A DNA stretch of 64,000 nt, taken from assembly GCF_000006565.2 (NCBI RefSeq), contig NC_031480.1, forward strand, positions 6,822,797 to 6,886,796. Reading direction: 5' to 3'. Position 1 is the first letter of the stretch, and every line of letters starts with the position of its first letter. This document shows positions 36,729 through 49,217 of this stretch, piece after piece. The translations under genes were made by a program, and so were the position numbers. This DNA comes from Toxoplasma gondii ME49. Its lineage: Eukaryota > Apicomplexa > Conoidasida > Eucoccidiorida > Sarcocystidae. Below the pieces are notes generated by a model. The model ran no database searches, was not told the DNA's origin, and saw only the letters and a list, made by a program, of their open reading frames with translations.

Positions 36729-39700
36729 GACAGGAGAGGCTAGAAAACAGAGGCAACAATCGCGACCTCTGTCCTGATGATCTACGCTGAGCCTCTGGAA
36801 AGGGAACGATGCACAAACTTGGCAGGCCGCTCGTCAGGGGAAAACCGACAAGAACGGCCCTGACGAGGGACTTTTCTCGTGTCCTCCTGACGAGGAATCT
36901 GGCAGAGGATCCATGCTGACGAATGCGCCAGTGGTTGGCTCTGTTGGATAAAATCCCGCGGAGTTTTCCTTGGGATGCCTCCACATCTTGCAGGAACGGG
37001 GCAAGATCTCCAGATTCGCATGGTTGGGTAAAGTCTGAAGACCACTGATCCGATGGAGGAGAGGAACGAGAGGGTGGTGGAGGAAGAGCGAAGGATAACT
37101 CTTGAGCGAAAAACTCACGAAGAGTGATTCTAGTTGCACAGTGTACGAGGAGCGGCCGCACGTGTCACGACTGTCAACTAGCACAGTTTCTTCTGGGGAA
37201 TGAGGGGAACCTGCAGAGGGGATGGGCTGTCTTGTGACAGCCCGCTGTTCGACACTTCTATTTTTTCAACTCGTGGTGTCACTGGTGAATCCATCATTCC
37301 CTATATGCGGTGCTCCTCGGACAGGGGGCTCAATTTAAAAATGAATGTCTGTCACCCTGTTGCGTTGCGTGAGCGCATGCGCGTGAACCTTGTAGACACT
37401 CTTCACTGTTCGTAGAGCCCTGCTTTCCGACACTCCAAACGTGCCGCACTTGGCAACGAGGCAAAGAGATAAGGAAGCCTCCAAAGAAAGGAGGCGCAAG
37501 ACGAGTGTACCGTCATCCCACTGACAGTTGACGACGTGTTCTGTCTCTTTTCCACTTCAGAAAAGTAGTCGGATCTTCAGTTTGGGCTCTACAGAAGCCA
37601 ACAGGATAGCTGCAATGTGGCCTGAGACTGTGAGGCCTATCGACTTCGCGCATGACGGAGTATACTGCATGCTGACGTAAAATTTGTGGATACACACTCC
37701 CGCACTCCCAGCTCCGTAGATTCGAACGAAGCCGCGCGCTACACATGGCACAATTTCTTGAAGCAACACAGAGCTACTAGGATATATCTAGGTCCGAGAG
37801 TTCCATCAAACCAAAGCCGCCTGTAGGAAGAATACAATTCAGTGTGGTTAACATTTAGAATCCTGTTCAACTGGTGCTACGAGCAGTTGAGTGGCGTCGC
37901 CAGGCACTGGAAACGCACAAGCTCTTGTTCACTCGTTGGTCTTCGGCTATTCTCGACAAACGACATTCGTGTTTTTTTCCGTCCACCCTCTCGCTGAGGT
38001 GTGGATACAACAAATACGGCCTAGAGACCTTTTTACAACGGAGAGACGTACTTGCAGGTACCTCACTCGCACATCTATATGATACCTTTTCCTGGCTGTA
38101 TGCTGTCTTTTCCTATGAAAGGATAAACCGCATAGGGTTAGTCGGGGCCTAAGATAAGAAATTTATTGTTTCTTGGGCATGGACAGCGAGATAATTCGGG
38201 TACACACTTGCTCTGAAAGGCACACAGTGGCGCCTCGGAATACCTTTTCCCCGTAGGCTTCTGTGTGTGTTGGACAGAGCTGTCAGCAACCCCGGGGTAC
38301 GCGCGTACCCGAAACTAAGCGTGTGCGTGTACGGGCGAGAGTCGATTGTCAGCCATTCATCCCAGGCACCAACAGCGTTCATCCAGGTCCTCAGTTGGTG
38401 TGAGGCCAACAGGAATCCAATCCGTGTACTCTGTAGAAACCAACACCTGGAATGAAACTATCAAAGTTAAAGACTTTGATGCGATGAGTATGATTCAGAC
38501 AAAAGCCTGCTGTGTGGCTGTCTGATGTCACAACCAACAGAACGCGAATCCGGATTCTGGAACAGGAGCCACGAAAGGTTGTCAATGCCTTTTGCCTCTG
38601 CCTCTAAATTTCAAGGGGAGGTAGCGGATACGGGGTTTTAGGTGGCATCTGTTGGGAAGCCGTGAGGATCTCCGTCATTCCTCTTGCTTGTCTGTGACGA
38701 GTCTTGCCTAGACTCGCACTAACGCCGTCGATGATCGCCGCGAGCAACCACGCAACAAGTGAACAATGCGTGCGACTAATCACAGTCTGAGAACCGAGAT
38801 GCGGATTCTTGTCTGAATTCCACTTTTCCTCTCACACAGATCCTGCCCCCACATCTTCAAGGTGTAGAGCCAAAATACCGAGAGCGACGGGGCGTTAACC
38901 CTCACCCCCCCGCCGTCATGCACTGAACGGCGTTCGCACGAGCAACAGATGCGACCTTTCGCTGCCTCTGTCATCCGCGTAGATGCGGTGTCACGCTTTT
39001 TCTGTTTTCCATTGTGTTTCGGAATCGTCGACGTCCATCCTTTCGGCAACTAAGTCCTTCCCTTGCTATTTGCTCGTTAGCCGCTCAACTCTCCTCTATT
39101 TAAGAGGGAGCGTTCATGCGGGAAGCGTTCGACATGCGTTGACCTTTGGGTCCAAGGTTCCCGCGAGTTTTCTGTCTCGTCGCGTCTCCCGATACAGAAC
39201 ATCATCGTCTGAGCACATCGAACAGAGTATTGCTGCTAAACGCGGCCTTTTGGTAACACTGAAGGACTTTCCACCGGCAAGTCTCGTGGTTTTCTAGGAT
39301 GAACCCCTGAACAGTTCCTGTTGCCTCGCATGCAGCTCGCTCGAAAAGGGAACTCAACAGCTGGCGCAAGAAAGTGAGAAGGGTAGCGATATGGACCCTT
39401 TCGTTTTCTGATTGTGGACGGAGAAAATCACGAAGGACGTGGAAGGAATGATAGGATTTCAGCCCGATTTCGTGTTACTTTCAACCAGCGTTTCATGAAA
39501 CTCCATTTTTTCGGGTCGCACCGCTGCCAAAGACGAGCACTCACGACGCTGGCGTGTGGTTGTAGGGGAACACTGCTGAGTTTCGCGCTGCAGAGCGCTC
39601 ACACGTTTTCTCGAGTTCGTTTTTCAGTCTCAATCCTTTAGAGGTTGTGCCGTGCGCCATTCCAGGAGAGAGGCTGCACTCGAGCGCCGAGTGACAGCTC

Positions 39701-40014
39701 CCAAAGTATGCCGGGATACTTCGGAACTTGGGCGGGTTCAGAAGCAAAGAAAAAGCAACGTGATGACCAGACTGATAGGAGGAGTTGCGCAGTAGCAATG
39801 TCTCGCGTTTACGTGTATGTTCAAGGGTTATGTGCGTCGATACCACATCAATGAGAGGCGCTCCAGTTGGGTGGGTGTGGGAAAGTCGTTCACCTCCCGC
39901 GCCAGCTCCTGGATCTGGTGGCTCGCGAGCTTGAGGTGCAAGTACTCCTCGAGCAGCCGTGCCAGAGTGTGGCTTCTCTAGATCAGATAGGCTCTCAGAG
40001 ATCCATCTTCGACG
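36729..40014. other. Intergenic region, no supported gene
   Basis: This should hold the ERD2 3' UTR and the promoter and leader of the carrier gene. Frames at 37874-38152 and 38983-39297 are short and have no family motif. The minus-strand frame at 40068-39541 starts with ATG but lies antisense to carrier exon 1 and resembles nothing known. Confidence 0.45.
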
Positions 40015-43000
40015 ATGGCACCGGTTCCCTCCCACATGGCTGACGCGGGAAAAGAAGACAGCCCGCATCTCCGCGTCTCGCTCACGGGCTTCTTCTTCCT
40101 CACCTACCCTCTCTACACTGTAGGTGTCACCTGTCTAAAGACCTCATGTCTAGAGAACGACCGCCCATAGGTTAGTATGGGCGGCACCATCGTACTCGGA
40201 GGAATTGTTTTTGAGACAGGTGACATGGCTTTCTGCGGCGGCGCGCTATTTCTCGAGACTGTTTGGGGCTGCTTGCCTGCGTATCGCCCGGAAATGTCCC
40301 TGTGTGTATCTGTATCTGAACTGCATCTTGACTCTATCCTCACGATGGCTATCTCCACGTCACTGCTGTATATACATTGCATTTATCCCTTGAATGTATG
40401 CTTCCGGAGAGAACCTGCATTTGTGCAATTCATGTTAACCGAACAAACCACGTGGCGTACCTCTGATTGAAGCTAGCGTTCTCGGCCTTTCTAAGGTCTG
40501 GCAGACCGCTGGTGATTTTGACATCGTTGCTCAAGTATGCTCCTCATTGACTCTCTGTCGCTACCAGGTGGTTGTCGACAGAATGTGCTCTGCTTGTTGA
40601 GCGTGTCGAACTAGACCGTTGCTGCGCGGATGCCGAACGCCGTGCCTCAGGTGCATCTTTCCGTATCTATCCTAGTCTATGTATCATTTTTTATTTATCT
40701 CTACATCTCTGTCTCTATGTCTCTCTATATCTCTATCTGTCTTTTTATATCTATATATCTTTTTATATCTATCTATATCTTTGTATCCATATCTATTACT
40801 ATATCTATATCTAGTTTTCATCTATCGACCGATCTATATCTATTCATCCATAGCAATCTGCCATCTATTTATGTATATCTATGTATTTACGTATGTCTGT
40901 CTATCTGTATCTGTCTACCTATATCTGCCCATCTATATCTATTCATCTGTCTATCGCTCTATCTGTCTGTATCTATCCATCTGTCTCTACATATGTGTAT
41001 ATCTAGTCTAAAATGCTCCGCTGGTGTGGTACGCTACTGGCATTGCCAACCATATGCTGTTTGTTTGATAACTCTCAGCCTTTTGGGCTTTTCCTATTTG
41101 TGCATCTTTTCGCCAATCCGTATCCTCCTGTGTCGCGTGAAGGACAGTAGTGCAAGGAGGCGCGCTTGTGTGTGCCTCAAAGGTCAGACGCACGTTTAGG
41201 TCTATGTGAGAGCGTGTGCGTGCGTAGACGTGTGGACAAGTGTGCCTCCAAACGTTGTTAATGACTACAACTTTCAAGCAAACGCGAGTACGGGCAGGAT
41301 ACTGAAATCCAATACTTCAGGCTGTTTTAGACAATCCATTGGGGTGGTCGTGCGCAGCAACCAGGTGAAGAAGGCCTTGGTTGTCTGTATCTGTGTATGT
41401 GTAAATAGGCGATGAATGTGATTATGTAAGCGTGCATGCATTTATACAATTGTCTTCTCGATGCAACACAAATGCCGGCGACCAGCTGCGTGGGTCCAGA
41501 AACGCAGCTCGATGGGATCCGAGGCTCCTTGACTCAGCCGGCACTGTTCTTCGGGCTGTGCGTGCGTTTCTGGTCGCGTTTTGACTTTTGTTCTTTGCTC
41601 CGTGTCTTCGTTCCTTTTTCGCTTGTATGCTGGTTGCACGAAGGCTTCTCGACTTCTTCACACAGTAGGCGCGTCGTCCGCTCCCATTTTTCTGCCTTGC
41701 CTCATTTGTTCTCAGATCCAAAGCCGGACGCTCTGCGCCCCTTACCTCGTTCCCATGTCATACGTCGCGTTTCCCCCACCTCGTCAGGATGCATTCCTTC
41801 TGCGAGGGTACGAAAGAGACGCTTCCCCAGACCCGAGTCGAGATTCGCCGTTTGTGCGCAAGGTTGTGCGGCGGCCTCTTCTTTCGCAGTGCGCTGTTGC
41901 CACTGTTGGTAGCCTCAACATTTTCCGATTCACTGCGGCTGCTGTCAAAACGGTACGGACGCACTGATGCTTGGTTTTAACTTCTGCCTTCGATGCTAAC
42001 TGCGTGCATAGATAGATTGCTGTAAAAGATAGAAAAGCCAAACAGCAGCATTCACGGAAACTTCAGACATATTCTCATAAGTACACGGTACGGTTACATG
42101 CAATAACGTACTTCACGTGAAGCGACCGGATGCGTTTCAACGAAGGAAGAGCTCACCTAGCTAATTGGCTTCTTGTACGAATCGACATGGCCGTATAAAT
42201 ACATGTTGCGTGCGACTCCGAATACAAATGCTGCCGCAGGAAACACGTTCATGCCTGTACGTGCACCGTAAGTGTATCCAGACAAATGGTACATGCGTTC
42301 AAATACATTTCGATGTTTTTTCTTCTACACACCGAAGAAAGAACGAAATTGTTGTCCGATCGGCGGGGGGTGCTCCTGTGCTTTGGACGAACGCAGCAGG
42401 GCTAAAACAACGGAAGCTGAAACGCATGTGAGACGATGTTTCCGGAAGGAAACTTTGAACTCGTGGTGTGGACTTTCCCCTTCGTGAACCTGAAGTACGT
42501 TTGAAACTTCACTGACCTGAGGATGACGTAAATACTAACGAACCAGCCGTGTTGGGTGGAATTACTTGCAACAACGCACATTATGTCACGAAATACCGTT
42601 CACTGGCGATGGGAAGTACTAGCGTCTTTTCGTGGGCTCCATTCTCTCTCAGGTGTATGCAAAAGAGGGCTTCCTCGGTCTCTTTCGCGGAATCGTTCCA
42701 GCAACTCTTCATATCATTGCAAGGTATGCCGTGTTACCGGAAGCGTTTTGGGCCTCAATTTTCACCGTTCATCATCACAGGACTTCAGCAGCTCCTCTTC
42801 ATATTTCGCATGAGGCGACAACGTCCGTATCACTTTCCAGGACCAAGTTGCCTTCCTAATCTGTAGTTGATGTGGTGACGAAGGCTCAGTAACTGTGACA
42901 AGCATTTCCGCGCCGACTGGTTTCTTCACTACCTGTCTCACACCCCCATCATAAGTATTTGAATATCTACACCGATGTATATGTATATATAAATATTAAT

Positions 43001-46000
43001 GTGTAGCTCTTAGACGCCGCTGACACGCGTTAGACATCAGTACGTTTCATATTCATGTCTCTATGCAAATGTTAACACCTTTTGCCGGCGTGCCAAGTTT
43101 TCCGCAAGAAGACCTAAGTGACATGGAATCGCTTGCACACGGTCATATCCTATTGTTGCATTACAGAATATTGACGGACAAATTTGTGGTACAGGATTAC
43201 TGGAATCCGCGCTTCCAAAGGGACCACTCTTTTTGCGGTCAACTGCCTTTATGAGAGACGAATTGCCAACAATGCTCTAATAGATCCGGCATTGCTACTG
43301 AAAGAAACTTGCGGGCCTACGGAGCCTAGGCTGTAGCTGACCTTCGCACAAACCTGCAGAGAGACCCTTAATGCGTTCTTTTTCAACATCAAGATACCGC
43401 AGTGTCCTCCCAAGAATCCAGCGTATTCATCAGGGATGTTCTTGTTACCGTTTTCCGCCTTTGTTCCCCAGGGATGTTGTCGGCTTTTTCCTGCTGCGTC
43501 ATGGCTTGGCATTTACTGTAGCATGCTACCGCGCTGTCGCAGATGGCACAACAGGTATGCTGAAGAGGCGCATAAAGCGTGTACGTGCAGAGCTGCATGT
43601 GGACATCCCTCTGCGGCAATCGTGGGTTTGGTAATCGGACCATAATAAGATCGGTTCTTCCAATTCACAACTCCGTGTCGTTGTTTCTATTGTCGGATCT
43701 CACGCTTGAGTCCACCTGGGTGTGCGGCTGCCCGTGAAACTGTTGCGTTTTAATCCGACCCAAGAGGAACGAAGAGAGAAGGGTGGTGTATGGTGGGGAG
43801 TTTGCATGCGATGAAAGGAGTGCTTCTCGTGCCGGTATTTGAAGTACAGACTGCAGGTCACACATACGATATGTCGGAAGGATATTTGCCGCCAGTGTTC
43901 ACCTCTCCATTGCTGCAACTTGAAGCGACTAAGATTCCTACACATGCGCCACATCTGACACCCCACAGCGCGAAAAGAGCAACTCGTGTCGGCTAGCTCT
44001 TCTTTTTTTCCTACATCGCTGGCAGGCACTGCTGCTGTCCTCTGAAAAGTACGATGCCTACGAGTCTGTTCTACTTTGGAGTCTCTGTCGGAATTCCCTG
44101 CGCCCTGCCGGCTGCGCCCCCTTGCCGCTTCTCGTCACCGAGGTCCGCTGCGTTTCTGTGGGTGTTTGCGTACATGCGGATGTGCTTGCAGGTGAGTCAA
44201 TATTTGTGCGCATGCCGACGTGTTTGTGTCGCGTGCTCTGTTTTCTGCAGCCGTTTTGTCGTTTTTCGTCCCTTCACTTCTGTTTTCTCGCTCGGCGATT
44301 TCCTCGACGTCGGCCGGCCGTACTCCGCCGCCTTCACAGTCGCCCGTGCGTTGCGTCGGCGCCGTCGTTAGCGCAGTAGATGACGCGGCCTTGGAAGTCG
44401 ACAGCCTCCGCGATCCGAGTGAACAGGCTGCCGAGGTTGCATCCGACATTGCCAGTCTTACGCGGTCAGCGCTGGGGTCTTCTGAGAGTCTCCCTTTGTC
44501 TCTCGAAGTGCCCGGCTCGGATCGTGCCGTCGTCGCTGCGGCTCCGCACCAAGGCGCTTGCGGCGCGCGGCGAGGTACTGCCACGGATGCTCAAGACCCT
44601 CCACCTGCAGTTGGGTTTGTAGTCGACGCAGAACCCTTAGAAGACGAAACGGACGGACGAGCAGGGGCCGAGATGATCGGGGTTTCACGACTCTGGCCAG
44701 ACACCAGAGGAAGAGAGATCGCGCCAGTGATTCTCAAGGTAAGCGGAAAAGAACAGACCTGAAGCCAGCGTTATCAATTGGAAAGTTTGTTATCCACTGG
44801 TTCACCATCAACTACCGTGTTTCGGCTGCGTACCGACTGTGGTATTGTAGCACATCGATTACCCTGGATGTTTTGCTTGTCGTCCATTCTGTCGCTGCAA
44901 TTCGTGTTGGTTCCGGATTCTTTTGCTCCTGGCTCGTACCCGTGTTTTTTCTGTACACTCTCCTGAAGAAGAAGCAAGGGACAAGCGGGGTATCGTGTAG
45001 CATGCCGTAATACGCGCCTCATGTTGCGCTATGGAAAGAAGAGCGGCAGGCAACCAGCTTTCTTGCTCATGCAGTAGATGCTCGAGGCACCTCTCCAGGA
45101 AGGAGCAGGACAGAGGCCGGACGTTCAGCCACTCACGCAGAGACACGCTGCATCAGAGGGAGGGAAAGAACGCAATTCGCCTGTTGTTACCACCTTTCTG
45201 GTAATGCTTCAGTAGTCGGGTCCGCCGCGGAAACTACAAAGAAAGCGGGCATGCTGCGAATGGTGCGCCGGGATATGACTGTTCTCACGTGTTTACGACA
45301 ACGGTAGTCATTCTGCGTTGGACCCGTCAAAGACTCTCTGCGTTCTCTTCCCAGAGCTTGTCATGTCCACAGTTGTGTGTGCTGACCGTTTTCAGAAGGG
45401 AGAGACTGGGACCAGCTTTTTACACCAACGTTTTTGCACACAACTCGATCAGTGTGATCTGAGCAATGTTGTCAGGTGACACGTGCATATACCGTTGCAC
45501 CGGTAGTCAGCGCGAATCCCCACGTGAAAGGACTTCTGCAGAACTCAATAATAAGGAGGGTTTTCAGAACATGTGTGGTGTGCGTGTCTTCAGCTCCTGA
45601 CTGAATGTGCAGTGTATCCGCTGTTGACGGTCGCAACGCGAATGGTGGTGATTGAGGGACCGCCGTATTCTCCAACACTCGCCTCGCTGTCTTCGTTGTC
45701 TGCTTCCCTCCCAGCGCCGCTCGCGACGGTGTGCTCTTTCTTCGTCCCCAAATATTTGCACGTGACTATGCTGGAAATGGTTCGGTTGACGTACGCGGCA
45801 GACGGCATCGGAGGGTTTTACGGGGGTCTTCTTCCGTTCCTCTTGTCCCGGTGTGTGGACGACAGCGTCCAAGCGCTGATGCGTCTCTTCATCGTCGACC
45901 TGTCAGGCCAAGGGGGCAAGAAGGGGGAAGGGAACGACGCCGCCTTCGGCGATTCGCGCGCCTCTGCTGCTCTGCTGCAGAGACGCTCAGGCCCAGACAG

Positions 46001-49000
46001 CGAGTATCCTCCCGTGTGGGCGACCAGGATGTCTACGGAGCGGCGAGAAGACGAAGCGGGCACGCAAGTTGCCGCAGCGCCTCCGTTCGCCAGGATAGAT
46101 CAGGCGGATAGCTTCGAACCGGACGAAGAGGGAGCTTGTGACGGCATCGAGACAGAAAACATCTATCAGATACCCCGAGAGAGTGTGTCTGTTTTGAGAC
46201 GAGGATGTGGCATTAGATGCCCGCCTCACGGTGACGCCAGACGCATATTTGGCTCCATGGGCCGGAGTGGAGAGGACGGAGAAGCGTTTCCTCTCGCAAA
46301 CGACCGAGACGGCTGTCTCACCTCGCAGCAAGATCTACTACAGCAAGGAGGGAGTGCCGCGAACCGAAGACTACACATGTCTCAGACTGCAGCGTCTTCC
46401 TTGTGTTCACCAACAGGCGAAGGTGCTGGCGTGCGACAGCCAAGGGGTGGAGGGAGGAACCGAGGTGGAGACCGATATGACGGAAGCTCATCTTTTTCCT
46501 TCGAAAGACAAGACCGAGAGCCAGTTGATGTAGCGGAGTCTCTGATGGAGAGCCACCTAGTACCGCCACGGTTCTCTTTCGGAAGCCCGTCCATCTGCGA
46601 CACCTCCTGCGTAGCCACAGAGAAGACCAACAGCTGTCCCCAGGGCGAACGAAACTCAAGTCGCTGGAGCCCCAGGCGAGTTACAGGATATGAGAGCAAC
46701 AGACGTCGCCCACAAACAGTTGGAGAGATCACTGGCGCTGGCAGCGCAGAACGGCCGGTAGCCTCAACGACTAGCCGGACTGACGTGATAGACGACAGTC
46801 TGCATCAAGTCGAAATGTACACAATGCGGGCTTGCTTCGCTGGTAAGGAAACATACGAACAGTGAAAGACAGGGTGCACTGGGTCGTGTAAAGATTGCCC
46901 ATGCATTGGTTATCGATTGTCACAAAGACCTGCGTGCATTGCTTCCGAGGACGGCACGCGAGGGGAGTAAAGAGGCACACGTGTGCTAGTGAGTGGGTGT
47001 CAAAAGTGATAGCACCAAAGATGCTTATTTGCGAGCCCGAGTAGCATGCATCCCTGCTCGAGGAATCATCGCAATGTACATTATATCTGCTTTCTTCTCA
47101 CCATCCATTTTCATCGGTGATTCTCGCTTTTGTTGCCCTTGCAGCGGTATTGAGCACCGCGGTCACTCCATTTTCGCAGCTAGCTCTCGTCCAGCGTTGT
47201 CAGTCGAATCTCGAGGTGAGCAGACATTCCCAACGGCTCTCATGGAACGGCGAACTGAATGAGTCGACTAAACTGGAAACTGCCGCAGTTTCGTTGGAGC
47301 ACCACACACTAGTGTGGCGAATAAAATGCTTTGTCGCCCTTCAACGTAAAGTGATATACTGGTGGAAACAAGGCAGACGGAGCATCGTAACGTTTCTCTT
47401 TGTGTCCGGTTCTCTGTCACCTTTCTCATTTGGAGTCGAAGGGTTGTGCGTTCATCCATCGGTCTTTCCGTGCTTTGGCTGAGGACATTAGACGGCGTTA
47501 CGTCATGTCAGCGTTGAGCAATTTATGTGGTTGGTAAAATTGTTTTTTCAGGGGTTGTGCATGCATCGCTCATGGCTGGACGTCCTGGCAGGAATGCCGT
47601 GGAAGGTGCGAAGCGAACGTCATGCTACGGGCAGAGAAGCAGGTCGATGCAGTAAACAGCCGTATTAGACACCATTGTCAAATCTTCCTTGAACGATTGG
47701 AGAGACACTATAAATAGCGTGAACGCTCTTTTGGTTTCCCTGAACGGAGTTACGTATGAGAGTTTCTTTGCTTTTCACTTGCTTTGTTTCTGCGTTCCTA
47801 TAGTCACTCCAGCGTTGCTGGTCCTTCGCCAGCATGTCTCCCTCCCTTCGCGACTAGTTTCCATTCATTTCCCATCTTAAACTTTCGCCTTCGTGTCGCA
47901 AGCGTGTTTCCTCAGCCCGCGTTGCAACAGCAAACACAGCATTTACATACTTTTGTTCGTACGCGGGCGTGTAGTGCGAGACACCGTACAGGAGCGAAAC
48001 GTGAGTGGACCCGCAAGGGATGCGTCTCAGTTGGAGTTTGCTAAACACGGAGTCAGCCAGTGGAATGGAGACGGGAGCATCGGTTTACTTTGCTTGTGTA
48101 CTGCCATAAGCTGATTTGGCTGCGCTTGTTCACAGACTTTCTTCTTGCAATTCGCGGTCTCCCTTAGCTTCCTCATTCTCAACAGCTTGGTGAGTTTCTG
48201 GTCCGTACAAAGAACAAGACAGACATCGATTTGTACTGGTTCGTAGCACTCGGAGGCTGGATCTTGTCAACGGTTTCGAGAGTCGAAAATCAGGTAGAGG
48301 TGTTTGCGACCTAAACGTACATCTGCATGTCAATCAAACATGGAGAGGCTGAGTCTTTTCTTCTACGTCTCTATGTATTGTTTTGCGTCTGCGTAAGCAT
48401 GTGTGAGAACATGAGTACAAACATACGTGCATTCATAAATATAGATATATATATATATATACATCTGCATACCTACGTGTATACTCTTGTGTACGATATT
48501 GGTGTTGAACTGGAGAGCGATGAATCTCTTCGGTGCACACTGTGCACATGTATGAGATACTTGATATACGCGGAGCTCAACTGTGTGCCCTTGTTATCCC
48601 AGATGGCGGCAACCCTGCACGAGAACGAGGCGAAGAGGAAGGTGAGAGAAGTGACTGACGAAGAAGGTGACGACTTTTTAAAGTCGGGTCTTTTCTGAAA
48701 TGTGTCTTCGTTACTCTTCGTTCTACTGCTTCGCCCACTTTTTTCTGTTTCGTGAATTCTCTCGGGTTTGCAGTCACTTTTCTTCCGTCTCTGATTGAGA
48801 GTTTCCTCTCGTCGCCTACAAACAAAAATGGTTCTCCTGTCATTTGTGACGTGCTCCCCAAAAAGGCATATCCGTGGAGACAGTAAAAGCGGTCCTCTCA
48901 TCGTCATACTTGAGTATGTATTTTCTCTCTCGATTGCGCTGTCTCCCTTTTGGGTCCCTTCTCTCTTTCCTTTGTCTTCCCACCATGCGATTATTCTCGC

Positions 49001-49217
49001 GGGGTCACTTTGGATTCACAGTGTTGTGTTCCACTATTCCAGTTTGTGTCTGTGTCTCTGCCGGGCACGTCTTGTGAGGACCGGGGACGCTCTTTTTGAG
49101 ATGGGCTTGGTGCAGAAAGAAAAACCGCTGTCTCCACTATCATTGTTTTTTCCTCTGTCCAATAGTCTTTTTTCTTGTTACCAGGAATCGCGGGCCAGCT
49201 TGCGGTGTGTGTCGTAA
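40015..49217 (+). CDS. Divergent mitochondrial carrier (MTCH2/SLC25A46 type)
   Basis: Twelve exons fit in phase: 40015-40119, 41716-41952, 42653-42723, 43472-43625, 44026-44191, 44251-44738, 45594-46842, 47145-47215, 47552-47605, 48186-48293, 48603-48641, 49185-49217, for about 924 residues. The carrier hallmark appears in repeats: FFFLTYPLYT|IQSRTL (29-41, across splice 1), KTVYAKEGFLGLFRGIVPA, then LLTECAVYPLLTVATRMVV (408 on) with GIGGFYGGLLPFLLSR, and AVLSTAVTPFSQLALVQRCQ near the end. Each Px(Y/L)T helix is followed by an EGFxGLFRG-like loop, as in SLC25 proteins. Missing acidic and basic gate residues point to the non-transporting outer-membrane branch (MTCH2, SLC25A46), which acts in membrane-protein insertion or mitochondrial dynamics. 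Two large polar insertions (about 250-400 and 510-820) are unusual. The donor of exon 4 is uncertain (tgg|gtttgg chosen for phase), and the last exon could instead end at 48698 by read-through. Confidence 0.62.
40660..41012. repeat. Degenerate TATC/TCTA microsatellite tract
   Basis: About 350 bases built from imperfect tetramer and hexamer units such as TATCTA, TATCTG and TCTGTC, all pyrimidine-biased on the plus strand. It lies in intron 1 of the carrier gene. The frame through it yields only a Tyr/Leu/Ser/Ile string, so it is not coding. Confidence 0.9.
48447..48462. repeat. (TA)n microsatellite
   Basis: Short TA run in an intron near the 3' end of the carrier gene. Confidence 0.85.

Noticed and set aside
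36580..37161. 193-codon minus-strand frame
   Set aside because: It is antisense to the ERD2 3' end and reads as Arg/Ser-rich shadow sequence.
39541..40068. 175-codon minus-strand frame with ATG
   Set aside because: It is antisense to carrier exon 1, whose plus-strand reading has the carrier signature across its splice; the minus frame has none.
40630..41199. 189-codon plus-strand frame rich in Tyr, Leu, Ser and Ile
   Set aside because: It is the translation of the TATC/TCTA microsatellite tract in intron 1 of the carrier gene.
43360..43471. Alternative exon 4 of the carrier starting at 43360 (RETLNAFFFN reading)
   Set aside because: It also follows an acceptor in phase, but its frame leads to a run that cannot be joined in phase to exon 5; starting at 43472 after a stronger pyrimidine tract gives a hydrophobic helix and continuous frame.
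48642..48698. Read-through end of the carrier (acidic tail ending GLF)
   Set aside because: A strong GTGAGA donor at 48642 and an excellent acceptor at 49184 favour splicing, though retention is possible.
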